Positions 20,301 through 30,486 of a stretch of DNA of 64,000 nucleotides are shown piece by piece. The position numbers and the translations under genes were made by a program. The first letter of the stretch is position 1, and every line of letters begins with the position of its first letter. The notes under the pieces were generated by a model, which ran no database searches, was not told the DNA's origin, and saw only the letters and a list, made by a program, of their open reading frames with translations. Origin of the DNA: Eutreptiella sp. 'Long Island Sound 2002' (lineage: Eukaryota > Euglenozoa > Euglenophyceae > Eutreptiales > Eutreptiaceae); assembly GCA_964036045.1 (NCBI GenBank), contig OZ038389.1, positions 67,157,453 through 67,221,452 on the forward strand, in the 5' to 3' direction.

Positions 20301-22459
20301 TGCTTGTTCAAACCTCTGTAATCAACCACCAACCTCCATTCGCCCTTCTCCTTCTTGGGCACGATGAAGTCTGGGCTGGCCCATTCACTGTCGGAGGGTT
20401 CGATCCATCCCCGCTCAATGAACTCGGCCAACAGCTTCTTCATGGCCTCGGCTCGATCGCCCTGGAGTTGGTACTCCCTATGACGATAGATCTTGGGGTT
20501 CGGCTTCAGCTTGATCTTCGCTGTGCCAAACCTCCCACGATCTGGAGGGTTCTTGTTGGCGACGCCACTGAATAGCCGCGGATAGGTATTGATCAACCTC
20601 TCCTTCAGCTCGGCGACCTTCGGGTTCTCCTGGGCCTCTTCAGCCGCTTGCTTCAGTATCGATACAACCGACCGCACTGCGGTATAGGCCTCTTCTGGGT
20701 CCAAGTCCGACTTCTCCTCGTCGGATATGCCGTCTTCATCGTCGTGGGTCTCGACTCCCACCGATAATCTTCGAAAATTTGCGGCCTCGGGCTGGCGCTC
20801 GTCGCTACCGGTTCCCACTCTTGGAAAACCCCACGTTGGTGGGTCCGACCCAACCGGACCATCGTATTGGTCCGCGATGTGATCCATGACCCTCGCCACG
20901 AACTCATCCTTCTCGTACTTGCCGGTGACCAACATCTTGTCATCCCACCAATGCGGAGACGTGACCATGGCCCGCCTCTTCTTGGCCGCCACACGGTCGT
21001 GCATCCCCATCCGCATGTAGTTGACGACGTCGTCGATCTCGGCGTGGGACAGGACGTCAATGCCATCAATGGGCTGATCCGTCCCGTCCTTGGGCTCAAA
21101 CATGACCTTCATGGGCACCGCCTCCACCCTACGGATGAATGCTTCATCACCCGTGGGCTGGGCTTGCGCCCCATCCACCAGGAAAGCCTTGGTACCCCAC
21201 GCTTGACCCGGGGAGGGCATTGATACACCCTTGGCGTCGATGAACAACTCCCCCTCTGGCCCGAATGACATCTCGTTCAGGGTGATGGAGTCCAGCGTCG
21301 ACTCGAGACCCTCCAGCGGACATGGGGTGGATCCTATGCGGGTTATGACCAGGATCCCCTTCGCCCTATCCGCGATGATCTTCTCCACCGTACGTCTGGT
21401 ATTGTCCAGGGAGCCATGCCAATACATGGGTCCCCACTCCTTCAGACCCCAATGCCTGTGCCAGGCTGAGTCTCCTCGATGCCAATGCCTCCTACACTTC
21501 CGCAGAAGTGGGGCATCCCGGGAAGCGAAGACGTCCGTCTCGGGCGCTTCGGCTCCCAGCGTCTGGATCATCCTGTCGTACACCTGCGGCGCCATTCCAT
21601 ACTCCGTGAGCTGAACTCCACGGTCTCCTCTGGACTTGGCACCCACAGCTTGCACCGCTCGGACGATCCGATCCTCTTCCTCAGCATTCCATTGGGATGA
21701 TCCGCATGCATAATCCGTGGACAGCCATGTGAGGCATTCATCATCCTCCCGGACCAGCGTTGCACGATGGGGAAGGGCTCCAATGGCATTTGCCACCATG
21801 AAGTCATACCCCATGATCATATCCCAATCGGTAATGTCGGCCACATAGAAGTTCCCGGATAGAGTGCTCTTCTTCGCCTGATCAGGGCGGTTCAAGCGCT
21901 CATGCTCCCAGAATTCCATACTGATGGTGGCCTCATGGGTGCCTCCACCCATAATCTCTCCGTTGGCGACCTTCAGGCGGACCGGTCTCCGGCTGGGCTG
22001 CAGGAGTTCCCCCTTGAACAACCCTCTCCGGACCAGGCTCACCTGGGCAGCCGTATCCACTAACACATCCACCACCTTCTCCTCTCGTCCGCACCGTAGA
22101 CGCACCTTCAACTGCAACTGCCGCTCGTCGCCATGAGGTGTATGGACGACTCTCACGGCATGCAACTCTAGCACGTCTGGGTGCATCAGGACTTCAAGGG
22201 TATGGTCACGGATGGTGTAGATCTTTGGTTGGTCCTGCCCGTCCACGGGGCTCTCCGTGGTCGCTCCTTCCTTCTTGCCATGTCCCGTACCCACATGTAC
22301 TTCCCTTGGCAGGGCGCTCCAGGGGTTGGGAGTGGCGAAATTCAGTGGTTTTGGCTCTTCCGGAGCCTTCTTCGGCACCCGATGTGCCTTCGCTTTCTCT
22401 GGGATTCCACTGATTTTTGGAGGAGAGACCTCCGAGGTCCCACTCCCGTGGGGGCTCCT
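17393..22459 (-). CDS. pol: B1 Pol polyprotein, open frame with altered active sites
   Basis: The frame runs uninterrupted from the codon after UAG 22460-22462 to TAA 17393-17395 (about 1688 codons). Domains: protease near 22060, a methyltransferase-like region (TDVFASRD near 21535, YWHG near 21428), reverse transcriptase (VLDLKHGYHQMPL near 20215), RNase H (TDASD, REKETCAI, CTDHQSL, DNTVADCLSR), integrase with HHCC finger (CAVCRA near 18625) and DDE core (MDVFAMP, SDRGSQF, GRAEVAG), and a C-terminal chromodomain (EKILVDKP...KVRWKG...WEPP near 17610-17480) that would tether integration to marked chromatin. The protease motif reads DTAA, not DTGA, and the reverse transcriptase motif FVED, not FVDD; B2 has the normal residues at both. 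A lysine-rich insert sits inside the integrase core. Likely translated as Gag-Pol by readthrough, but probably inactive. Confidence 0.9.
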   Translation of the reverse strand, partial: RSPHGSGTSEVSPPKISGIPEKAKAHRVPKKAPEEPKPLNFATPNPWSALPREVHVGTGHGKKEGATTESPVDGQDQPKIYTIRDHTLEVLMHPDVLELHAVRVVHTPHGDERQLQLKVRLRCGREEKVVDVLVDTAAQVSLVRRGLFKGELLQPSRRPVRLKVANGEIMGGGTHEATISMEFWEHERLNRPDQAKKSTLSGNFYVADITDWDMIMGYDFMVANAIGALPHRATLVREDDECLTWLSTDYACGSSQWNAEEEDRIVRAVQAVGAKSRGDRGVQLTEYGMAPQVYDRMIQTLGAEAPETDVFASRDAPLLRKCRRHWHRGDSAWHRHWGLKEWGPMYWHGSLDNTRRTVEKIIADRAKGILVITRIGSTPCPLEGLESTLDSITLNEMSFGPEGELFIDAKGVSMPSPGQAWGTKAFLVDGAQAQPTGDEAFIRRVEAVPMKVMFEPKDGTDQPIDGIDVLSHAEIDDVVNYMRMGMHDRVAAKKRRAMVTSPHWWDDKMLVTGKYEKDEFVARVMDHIADQYDGPVGSDPPTWGFPRVGTGSDERQPEAANFRRLSVGVETHDDEDGISDEEKSDLDPEEAYTAVRSVVSILKQAAEEAQENPKVAELKERLINTYPRLFSGVANKNPPDRGRFGTAKIKLKPNPKIYRHREYQLQGDRAEAMKKLLAEFIERGWIEPSDSEWASPDFIVPKKEKGEWRLVVDYRGLNKQTEHDSYSLPLIDSILQKQQKKRIFTVLDLKHGYHQMPLHPDSRPCTAMSTPLGPMQWKVVPMGAKNGNAAFQRMMEDLLGPVRDCADPFVEDIIIGSGTENMTEDELIDAHEKDLRRVLSELDKHNMVCKPTKASLFVKEVEFTGHVVGHGQRRPMPGKLASLHHWEKPQTISELRSFMGFCNYYSGYVRMYAELSGLLHKMLQVGKFDGRKGSKKKLAWTPEAEDAFNRLKERLLGQLGLFLVNPDKGFVLRTDASDYAVGAVLEQVRDDGTHVPVAFWSRILAEGQRRTWTAREKETCAIVCALRKWSGHIGLQPVVVCTDHQSLQSWHKEHVDTPSGPAARRARWHETFAKFDLSVVYVPGKDNTVADCLSRWAYPAGKAWMDISSHGDAEETEEAKRIIEMEKAMEQEGVKCFVVMANRTDLAKFRGARVQAIREETLEQWMVAPVELVRSVLTEDWLDDYAASEHWSKYWNAVSAPSDDEWPEGLTEDGDKLFLKDKLLVPENRGEELIDHWHNAQLMHPGRDKMQQDLEWRFKFPPGYYAILDRYCSDCAVCRATKSPNHSTAGNPVYTAIPEAPMRSVAMDVFAMPEVTVEGETYDCVILAVDRHSGYIVAVPGKKSKKKDKKDKHGVGLQAKTVANAMIRHWLTVFDVPAVICSDRGSQFVGTWFKTMCKHMGIRHAKTVAYHSRSNGRAEVAGRQMFEKFRQLHIDEPGRNWYNSLWRVLQAYHDLPGPTGLSPHRILFLRDRVSRTLPWLNHGKVARDANAMMAEGDDTAAKVCKALQDEHDKRAKYFKQGKVQKYALQDTVWVERHHKDVPSRHRQASWYVPGVIVRKVGQDVYAVRVGDNKILDRDHTQLRPRAPDPSGRPVTFEFTAGDVDSDDEGEDNDFTAEKILVDKPDPGTPGGRLYKVRWKGPAASRDSWEPPSSFVPRYTTVWMDYLKKKNISLDVKDVLVHLVAAVAP

Positions 22460-22462
22460 CTA
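22420..22462 (-). promoter_or_regulatory. B1 gag/pol UAG with adjacent stem-loop
   Basis: UAG (22462-22460) is followed by AGG AGC CCC. GAGGAG at 22460-22455 can pair with CTCCTC at 22425-22420, with an inner GACCT/AGGTC stem between 22439 and 22427. B2 keeps the stop and extends the outer stem by one pair. A structure right after a UAG is a known aid to readthrough; function here is inferred. Confidence 0.55.
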
Positions 22463-25400
22463 GACTTGGCTTCCCGCAGCCCCTTCCGGCTGCGATCCGC
22501 CAGGACTTTGTCCACCACGTTGCTGGGTTTTGAGTTCCTCCAACGTCCTCAACATGTCCTCAGCAACCTCCTCGATCGACCTCACTCGTCGGTCTTGGCT
22601 AGGTCCACCACCATAGCCTCTTCCTCCGCTTTTTCCTTGGCCTTTGCCTTGGCCTTTTCCCCCGTGTCCGCCCTTCGCTTTCCAATCGGAAATCCGCTGC
22701 TCCTTGGGCTTCTTCTCGGGGTGGGCGGCGAAGTAGGCCTTCTTGTCCGCCTCGTACACCTTGCACTGACGGTGGTCGTGTGCATGGTTGTTTCCCTTGC
22801 CATAACAGACCCAGCACCCGTCGTGCTGAGACCTGTACTCTCGGAACGAGAGCGGTGGGTTCCCGATCCTCCTTGGCTCTCTGCTCTTCTTGGGTCCCAG
22901 CTGGCTCCATCTGGACCGATCCTGCCCATGGTTCTTCACGTTGTGCGCCACAAACGCGAAGAAATGGGCCTCCTCGTGATCCTCCCGGGACCCGGTCCAG
23001 TGGTCTTGGCCACTTCCACTACCATCCTCCGCGGAGTTGGCCGTCTCCTCCTGGATCTCCCGATGCTGGCGGTCTTCTCGGTGGCCTCGTTGTCCATGAC
23101 CATGTCGATCCTGCACGTGGGCCTCGTTCTTCGCATTGAGCTTCAACTCCACCGTGATGTACTTCACGATCTCGTCAAGGCTCATGCGGGGGAAGATGAC
23201 TTGCATCCTCAGCGGCTCCCCGCGCCTCCACTCCACGTTGTTGAGGCACAGCAACCTTTGCCCCATGGAGTCTCCAAACACCTCCACGTACACCGCGTTC
23301 TTCAGTCCCAACATCCGGTTGGGTTCGCCCAGGTTCCTCCTGAAGAACTCCATGATACCCGCATGGGTATCCTCCGCCCCCATAATCCTCACCGCCACCC
23401 GCTTCTTGGCCCTCTTCTTCTCCTCGTCCTCCACTCTCCTCTTCCAGTTGCCCGGGAGGACGTCCTTCAGCAAGTGGCGGATCTCACTGGCCTCGTTCCA
23501 GTCCTCCACCAACTTGAGGCATCTGCGGTACTTCCGCAGATACCGGTTCCACTCCCGGACCCGCAACTCACCGCGGTCCAGCGGCAGTGGGATGGACCAC
23601 CGGTCCTCCAGCCTTTGGTTCGGAGCGTCCACCCGCTCCTCATCTTCCAACCACTGGAGGCAGGCCTGCTCCGTACGGATCAGTCCTTCCCGGATCTGAT
23701 CCCGCAGCTCCTCCTTCAGGTCCTGCGCCAGCCGGTGCGGGAATGTCCGGCATACCCACTTGTCCCGCGGCGCTCCCCGCATCTCGCCGACGACCTCCTC
23801 GGCGAAGTCCTCCCAGTCCAGGATGAAGTCATCCAGGTTGGACGGGTTCCCGTCGTAATAGGGGATTTTGATTCCCTGAGGTCGTCGATCCTGATGGCGT
23901 CTCCGACGTCCCCAGCCACCACTCCACCGAGACGGATACCACCTGTGGCCGGTGGGTGTGAGTACACTCCCCGTACGTCCCTCTGCTCCATGGAGTGCGG
24001 TCCAGTTTGGCCTGAACCCATGGGGTTTGGAATGCGGGAAGGACTTGCTCCGTCGGCCGTCCATATCCCCGTATTGGGGTCCTTTGCCCACAGGTTTCCG
24101 CTTGGATGGCCTCTTCCATGTCCGTCGGCGCTTCTAATGGTTTTCCCTGCATGGTCTGGTTCTGGATCTCTATCTTCTCTTCCGGATAGACTACCATATT
24201 CGTCGTGATCGGTACATCCTGGGCGGCATGGGACATCTGCACCGTCAGGCTCCTTGGGTCCGTAGTCACGTGCCCTTCCCGCATGGACCCAGCCGGTGCC
24301 GTGTGTTCCCCGAGCATTGTGGATTCGCTGAACATGGGAACAAACGGCAGCGCACCCGGGTCAACACGCGGAGGCGCGTATGGTGCCTCTGCAGGGCCGC
24401 CCATGGGTTTCTCCATGGCGCTCCTGAGGGTCTTAACCCGCTCCACCAGCTCTACCGCGGCCGGCTTTGCCGGGAGCTCCGGACCCGAGGCGAGGGGCTG
24501 TAGCTCCTCTAGCCTTTTCAGGCGTCCCGACATGTCCTCCACCAGGTGGAGGAGGCTGTCCACCACTCGCTGCTGCTTCTCCAGGGCCAGCTCCAGATTC
24601 TCCCGGTACCGGTCCCGTTCCGCTCGCAGCTCCTCCATGTCTTTCTCCACGGCCGACTGGTCATCCAGGATCCCCGCGACGTCCTCCTCTAGACGGTCCT
24701 TGGCGTTGTCCAGGCGGTCAAGGCGATGCACGATGGCGTCCATCCCCATCTTTGGGTACTTGCCCATGAGGAAGGACACGTGCTCGCAGTGGCACGCAGC
24801 GTGCTTTCCGCCGGATTCAGCACATCCCGCGGTTCCCGGCACCTCAGACTCATCGCCCATGGGTGTATCGCCTATGGCGTCCGTCTCTGGTCCCGTGTGC
24901 CGGGGCACAGGTGCCGTCCGGGCCCTGGCCGGCCTCTCCAAGCCCTCGGCGTCGTGCTTCAGGGCGGGCTCGGGGGCCGTATGCGCCCTGGCGATCGGCG
25001 CGGACATCTCCGGCTCCGAAGGTGGCGCGTAGGCTGTCCGATAGCCCTCGGAGTGCCCCTCGGATTCCCACAGCCTGACCGGGCTGTGGTCCGTGTCCAT
25101 AGCCCCGGCGTCCCTTGCCGCGGACTTGGGTGACCCGCGCTTCCGGTAGCGCCGGGCCCGTCCTCCACTGCTGCCTGAATGGCAAGCCTCATCAGAGTCC
25201 TCCGCGGCGGAGCGGAGGTTGCATGCCTTTCGGCAGCGACGCTCACACATGGAGACCAGGTCCTCCATGTCACGTCCTCCTCTTCCCGAATGTCGTACTT
25301 CTCTTCGGGCTTCAACTTCCGGAGTTCGCCATGCTCTTGAACGTCTCGGTTCTTCTATGGCTCCAATCTCCGGCGTGGTCTCCACCGAGTCCACAATACG

Positions 25401-25574
25401 CACCCGGGGCGTACTTGGGCAGGGCTCATAAGGGCCCAAGTCCCCGGGTCGGCGGTTGGTAGGGGCAGCAGGTAAGCCTCTGCTACCATAAAGAAGGTCC
25501 CTACCAGGACCGGCCCCCGCTGTGCCCCTTCCGCCTGTCACCCCTGCTGACTTGCTCCGGATCAACGATTGCAT
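22460..25574 (-). pseudogene. gag: B1 Gag, one-base frameshift
   Basis: ATG at 25574-25572 lies inside the 5' LTR and the frame crosses the primer-binding site. The N-terminal ~580 codons include a Cys-containing basic segment (MCERRCRKACNLR near 25240) and a predicted coiled coil (about 24740-24530). Near 23874 a C-run has one base fewer than in B2, moving the second half to another frame (24091-22460). That half holds the capsid-like region starting IPYYDGNPSNLDDF (near 23860) and a C-x2-C-x8-H-x4-C knuckle (CWVCYGKG near 22820), ending at UAG 22460. B2 carries the same gene as one intact frame, so this is a secondary lesion. Confidence 0.85.
25481..25492 (-). other. B1 primer-binding site, initiator Met tRNA
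   Basis: Minus strand TGGTAGCAGAGG directly follows the 5' LTR and complements the 3' end of a eukaryotic initiator Met tRNA (...CCTCTGCTACCA). It fixes the LTR boundary and is translated within gag. Confidence 0.85.
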
Positions 25575-27374
25575 TTCTCAAAATCCTCAAAATCCAGGGT
25601 CCAAATACAAAAAATATAGAAAATGTATTCCTCCTTCAACCCTGAACAGCAACCAGATCCCACCAGTATAGCAATAACCCAATTCACAATCCAAATCAGG
25701 CTGCGGGCTTCCGTTCAGCACACCGGTCGTCTCACGGTGGCGGGCATGTACAAGAATTGCACCAAGGAAGAAAGCCCTGAAATTGGCATATGAACACAAA
25801 TAAAGCAAAGTTGGGGAAAGAGGTAAACATACACATTCACAGCCATAAACCCCTCATTCCCTGGACTCAAGACCTTCCCTTGACTCACCAACATATTGCC
25901 CTGAACCAGGTCAAATGAGATGGCTGAATGCCATGTGTCACAAGTCACTACACAAACCCCAAAAATGTGTTCACTCCCAAGCTTAGAAATCCTAGCCGAA
26001 TAGGGAAGGTGGCGTGTCATGGCCTAGAGTGGCACTCAGGACCATGCCCTACCCTTGCATAACCTTGGTTGGACTTGGAGTCCAATGGGCTTGGAGATAT
26101 GCCCCATGAGTTTGAACTCATGACATGCCAAAAAACTGCCAATTCACACCATATTGGCCATATATCAAATATATGCTCAAAATTGAAGTTACCACTTATC
26201 CGAAGGCTCCAAACATGCATGGAATCGAAGTCTCATATTCATGGAGGATATAGACCAAAGGTCAATGCCCATGTACATCCCCACTTTACCCTCGAAACCC
26301 CTTCGGATATGGGCGCCATGCACTGCCCAAGTCAGCCCATGATCTTGAGACCAATTCTTGTAATCCTTCGTGTGCCAAGCCAAATGGAGTACGCGATCCG
26401 GCATATGGTGGTGTTCCACTCCAAAGCATATGCCAACATATGAACAACATACCATGGTTCGACTCTCCATAGGCTTCTTGCTGTTTGCCGACCAGGTAAG
26501 TACACAAAACGCAAAAATGAGCAAAAATTGAGATCAAAAACATGAAAATATGACCAAATACAAAGTTGTCATGATAGTATATCTCTATGCTCACCCATGA
26601 TATCCGCTCATGGTTCAATACACAAATGATTGGAACCATTTGCGAACAATTTCCCCACGTGGATCCCCAATCGGGCGCATGGAGATACCTTCGCCACTCA
26701 TATCTACATGCCCCATGAAAATGGGAGTGCACTCATGGATCTCTTTGCCAAACATACCATGAGCAATACATACGCGGTAGACGTAGTCTAGCGCTTTGAA
26801 TTCCACAATTGGGACATTGGCAAAACCCTTGTCACGTATGGCTCCCCATCTCTTCGGCCACACGAAGATATATAACATGGGCGTGAGCATATCAAGACAC
26901 ATACCATGCATATAACACATACCCTCAAAATGTGGCTCCCACCATGGTATGCCATGTCCCTCCATGGACATAACTTCACGTTAAAAATACGTGGGAACCC
27001 AAGGAAAGTATCTATGCAACCCCAACACTCATGCGGTACACTCGAAAGTCGCACTAAAATATTCGGTTGCACGGTCCAAGAGCTATATATCACTTTATAC
27101 CCTCTTGACCAATATCCCTTGCTACACCGGGCATGTGTACACACCAAAGGCGTTTGATGCTTCCTCAATTAAGTTGAGACTACGACGCTTGCAACCCAAC
27201 CTTCCTTATTCTCCTTCCTCACACTCGCGCGTAGATATGGCCCTTCCAAGTGGTCCCACGATTCACTTTTGTTTGCCGTATATCTCCAAGTCAAATGGGT
27301 GGCAAGTATAAGGGAAACCTGATTCGGGCATAGGGAAGGAGTATGACCACTCGAAGAAGACAAAATCAAGTGCG

Positions 27375-27410
27375 GCGATGTCGAAGTCGAAAATCCGATT
27401 TCGACATCGC
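27375..27410 (-). other. LTR stem-loop, B1 5' LTR copy
   Basis: Identical to 16519-16554; it lies about 250 nt downstream of the TATA-like run, so it could be in the transcript. Confidence 0.55.
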
Positions 27411-27626
27411 GAAAAATTCAGATTAAAATTTCGAGTGCTTATTTAGAAAATTGCGGAAGCAACGAACCCTTTGCTGATGAAATCTGACCCTTCAACGGAG
27501 TATCCGCCAAAATATCTGGAAATAACAGTTAACCAATCGGTTAACGCAAAATCGCGAGCCAACTGACGGTCGCCGATACATTGACCATCAGAACGAAAGG
27601 CTGAAAAATTACGGAAACATTATGAT

Positions 27627-27678
27627 AATAAAACCCTGTTGATTCCTGATATTCCGATATATAAATCTCCGCTGGCGG
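27627..27678 (-). promoter_or_regulatory. B1 5' LTR promoter-like block with TATATA
   Basis: Minus strand CCGCCAGCGGAGATTTATATATC then AATATCAGGAATCAACAGGG. The TATATA at 27663-27658 is a plausible TATA box for the element RNA. The block is shared with the A1 LTR. Confidence 0.45.
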
Positions 27679-27854
27679 TGCCTGGGTACTGAATGTGGCC
27701 GCTCATAGCCGGAATGGCCAAACCTATCACACTATCACATCGGGTTAGTTCAGGTGGATGGGAGAGTATGATATCAGCCAATGGCGGCTTGCCGGCGCAT
27801 AGATACACACCCCAAGTGACCCCAAGATGGCCAAGGGGGTCCGAACCGGCTTCA

Positions 27855-27858
27855 ACAC
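27855..27858. repeat. B1 target duplication ACAC, right copy
   Basis: Matches 14629-14632 across the B1 insertion. Confidence 0.75.
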
Positions 27859-29273
27859 AGGGTGTTCGCGGGCGGCTGGAACGTCGGGCTTGGACGTGGG
27901 GACGGGGTCCTTCAGCTGGAACACTTGCTTGGTCATGAGGCCAAGCACTTCTCCGGCCTCCTGCAGGGCGTCGGGCGGGTCTGTGGGCCAGGTGAGGAGC
28001 CGGTGCCCGGTGCCTGCCCCGTGGCGGCGCATGTGGGCTGTGTAGCGGGTGGCGTGGCGTGTCCACGCTGGGGTGCGTTCCGGGGGGAGGGGGCCTTCTG
28101 GCGCCCCCTGCGCCCAGTAGAGGGCGTAGTGCAGCGCTTCCCAGGCTGCCTCTGGGGCGTGGGGGATGCGTGCGGCGAGTGGCAAGCGGTCTCCTCCGCG
28201 TGGGGGGGGCGGGACTTCGTCGTCAGGGGCGTGTGCCGTTGCCCGTCTGACCTTGCCGTGGTCGTCCCATTCCACCGTCCACCAGGTGTCCCGGTGTTTG
28301 AGGATGTGGACCTCCGTGGTGGTCGGGGGGGCGTCAATGGCGTCCCAGCTGACGAGCTGGATGGGGCGGACCGCAGGGTGGGTCTTCGGGGGTGCTCGCA
28401 TGTTGAGGATTTGGTGGATGTCCTCGGCGGTGGGGCCCGCGTCGGGGGCGTCCTGCGCTGCTTGGGCTAGAGGTGAGGGGGGGCGGTCCTCCCAGAGGCG
28501 GGAGGCGGACGCCGTGGCGTACATGGCTGCGATCAGGACGTGTTCCGTCAGCCCTTCCACCATGAGGTGGTTTTCCCCCTCCAGGTCCCGGGGGATGGTG
28601 GCTTCCGCCTTTAGGGTGAGGAGTGCGATGGCGCGTTTGGGTCCAGGTGTGGCGTGCGTCGGCTCATCTGGCGGGCGTCCGTCGGATGGGGTGTGGGGGG
28701 GGCGCTTCTGGAAGGGGGATGGTCCCAACGCCAGGTGGTCGACAAGGTGTAGCGGTATGGCGTGGTGGCGGTCCGCTGCGGGCAGGAGGTAGGGGTGTGG
28801 GTCCCCGGGTATCGTGCCGAGGAATATGCCCCCCCTGTAGGTAGGGGTGGGCAGGGGTTGCTGCAGAGCGCCTGCGCATGGTAGCGCGCACCGTGGGTTG
28901 CAGTGGGTGCATGGGGCTGTTATGGGGTGCGGTACCGCGTACACGGTGAAGGGCCCTACCGCGCGCTGGATGTGGCGGGGGATGATGTTGCAGAGGTCCG
29001 CCACCCCGTGCCGTGCGGCTTTCGCCATAGTATATCCAGAGCGTGTCCTCCAGTGCCATTTTGGGGCGTAGCTTGCGAGCCAGTAGGTTCAAGGTGCTTT
29101 TGTGGCTGGCCTCGGTGACGGTGCCGGGTCCAGCGTTAATGCGTGGGAGCAGGTGGTTTTGGTGGTGTGCCGCGGCCCCTCTGCGGGCGGTGTGGAGGGC
29201 GGTGCTGTCGGCGGGAGGGGGCGTGTGGTGGGTGGGCCTTTTGCGTTGGGTCGGGGCGACGTGTAGGGGATGC
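27855..29273 (-). pseudogene. LINE ORF1, N-terminal half, plus 5' edge
   Basis: The clearest start is ATG at 29028 (MAKAARHGVADLCN). The ~390 codons before the B1 site contain a Cys/His cluster (CTHCNPRCALPC near 28910-28870) that could bind zinc, Pro/Thr-rich linkers, and DTWWTVEWDDHGKV near 28280. After the insertion site the frame continues at 14632. The 245 nt upstream of 29028 also look coding in another frame, so either a frameshift or a non-coding 5' leader is possible. ORF1 function (RNA binding) is inferred from position. Confidence 0.55.
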
Positions 29274-30468
29274 TGACGCGTTCCCGTGGGGGGCCGGCCA
29301 CGGGACGCTGCGGTGACACGCACAGGTGAGCAGGCAGGCAAAGCACTACGCTCACAAGGGCATCAATACGCTCGTGTCATGTGACAAAGCGTTTCAGCAT
29401 CCTTGCCACTCTGCAACAAGGGAACGAAAGTATGTACAGCAACACATCATGATATGTACACATGGGGTTAAGACTGGACTGGGGTAAGGGCATCACAGGA
29501 CAATAGACACTCTATCACAACTCGTATCTCAATCCCAGGTCCGACCCTCTCAGTGGCTCGTGGGGGCGGGGGCTCAAACACAACCCATGCCCTGCTCAGT
29601 CCGGACCCTGAAACCCTGCCAATAGGGGGGGTGTCCTGCCCAGCCACAGGCGAGTTCCTGGTGCCCAAGAGGCTCCAAAGCCAACCGACAGTGGCTCCCT
29701 ATGCTCCCTTAACGGCAGGTCCGAACTCCACTCTGAGTCAGAGATATGGCCCCGCCATTATCCCTCAGGAGTTGGTAGCTGAAAATGGGCTTTTTCAGCC
29801 CAAACTGATATTACCTTGAAAATCTCCAAATTTGACCCCTCCTCCGGACCCGCCAGAGGTAGGGACGAGGCAACTGACCCTATGCCCTTCGCATACCAAC
29901 TCCCTGGAGCCCTCACCCAACCTGGTTCCCTCTGAGGTCCCGGCATCAGGGCACCACGGGTTCGTCACGTGGGGTCATGATTGCCAAAATGGCAAAATCG
30001 GCCGTCTCGGGCGACCGTCCAGGGTAGGAAATCTTGGCGATATTGATGCGCCAAGCCTTGATTCACAACCCTTGATATCCCCTTTGGTCCCATGCCCTGG
30101 GTTATAGCTTGCTGTCACGCCGGCTGCTTACTGTTCACCGAGGGGATGGCCACACGGACGGGGCAGAAAGCAACATGCGGTGCAAAGGTGGGGATCGTGG
30201 ATCGCACCAAAAGTTGAATAACTCCGGATGAGCCGGAGGAGCAAATACGAAACTCAAGGGCGTTCAACCCTTGGTCATATGCTACAATATGCGCGCCTCC
30301 TTCCTGGCTAGATTCCGTGCCCCATGGAGATATGGTAATTCCAACATGGCATACAATGGCAAAAACAGCAAAATTTGGCCCAAATGGCCCGCACTCATGA
30401 TTCCATATCTCCATGGCCACGGCGAGGATCCTTTCAACCGGAGATGCGATAGACACATGGGACTTAGT
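29274..30468 (-). repeat. LTR remnant of the A2 type, inverted and truncated
   Basis: On the minus strand it reads from CTAAGTCCCATGTG (30468) to GGGAACGCGTCA (29274) and matches 32155-34718 of the A2 LTR without the hAT insert. It lacks the LTR 5' part because A2 begins exactly at 30469, so A2 appears to have inserted into this LTR. No internal region is attached; beyond 29274 lies the LINE. Confidence 0.75.
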
Positions 30469-30486
30469 GAAGCGGTACCCAGAACC

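Larger units (their letters stand above)
14633..27854 (-). mobile_element. Chromovirus B1, complete 13.2 kb copy
   Basis: Two LTRs of 2368 and 2362 bp, both running TGAAGCC to CTTCTTTA on the minus strand, flank a 8.5 kb internal region with primer-binding site, gag, pol and polypurine tract. It interrupts LINE ORF1 with a 4 bp duplication. LTRs differ by roughly 1-1.5% (by eye), so insertion is fairly recent. gag has a one-base deletion; pol is open but has lost catalytic residues. Confidence 0.95.
25493..27854 (-). repeat. B1 5' LTR
   Basis: Starts TGAAGCCGGTTCGG at 27854 and ends CTTCTTTA at 25493 on the minus strand. The gag ATG lies 80 nt before its end. It holds the promoter-like block and stem-loop listed separately; several short frames repeated in all B LTR copies carry no known motif and are not called genes. 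Confidence 0.95.
10128..29273 (-). mobile_element. LINE-type retrotransposon, split by nested insertions
   Basis: Removing B1 with one ACAC copy and the retroposon with one 18 bp copy leaves about 4.8 kb of LINE sequence read on the minus strand: ORF1 (29028 to 27855, continuing 14632-14073) and ORF2 (14072-11456, continuing 10347-10128). ORF2 has an apurinic/apyrimidinic-type endonuclease before the reverse transcriptase, so this is a non-LTR element of the APE class. Both outer edges meet LTR ends (A1 at 10127, the remnant at 29274), so the natural termini and target duplication are not visible. Confidence 0.8.

Noticed and set aside
22181-24208. 675-codon open frame antisense to B1 gag
   Set aside because: It mirrors GC-rich gag codons on the other strand, lacks any motif, and gag shows clear homology to A2 and B2.
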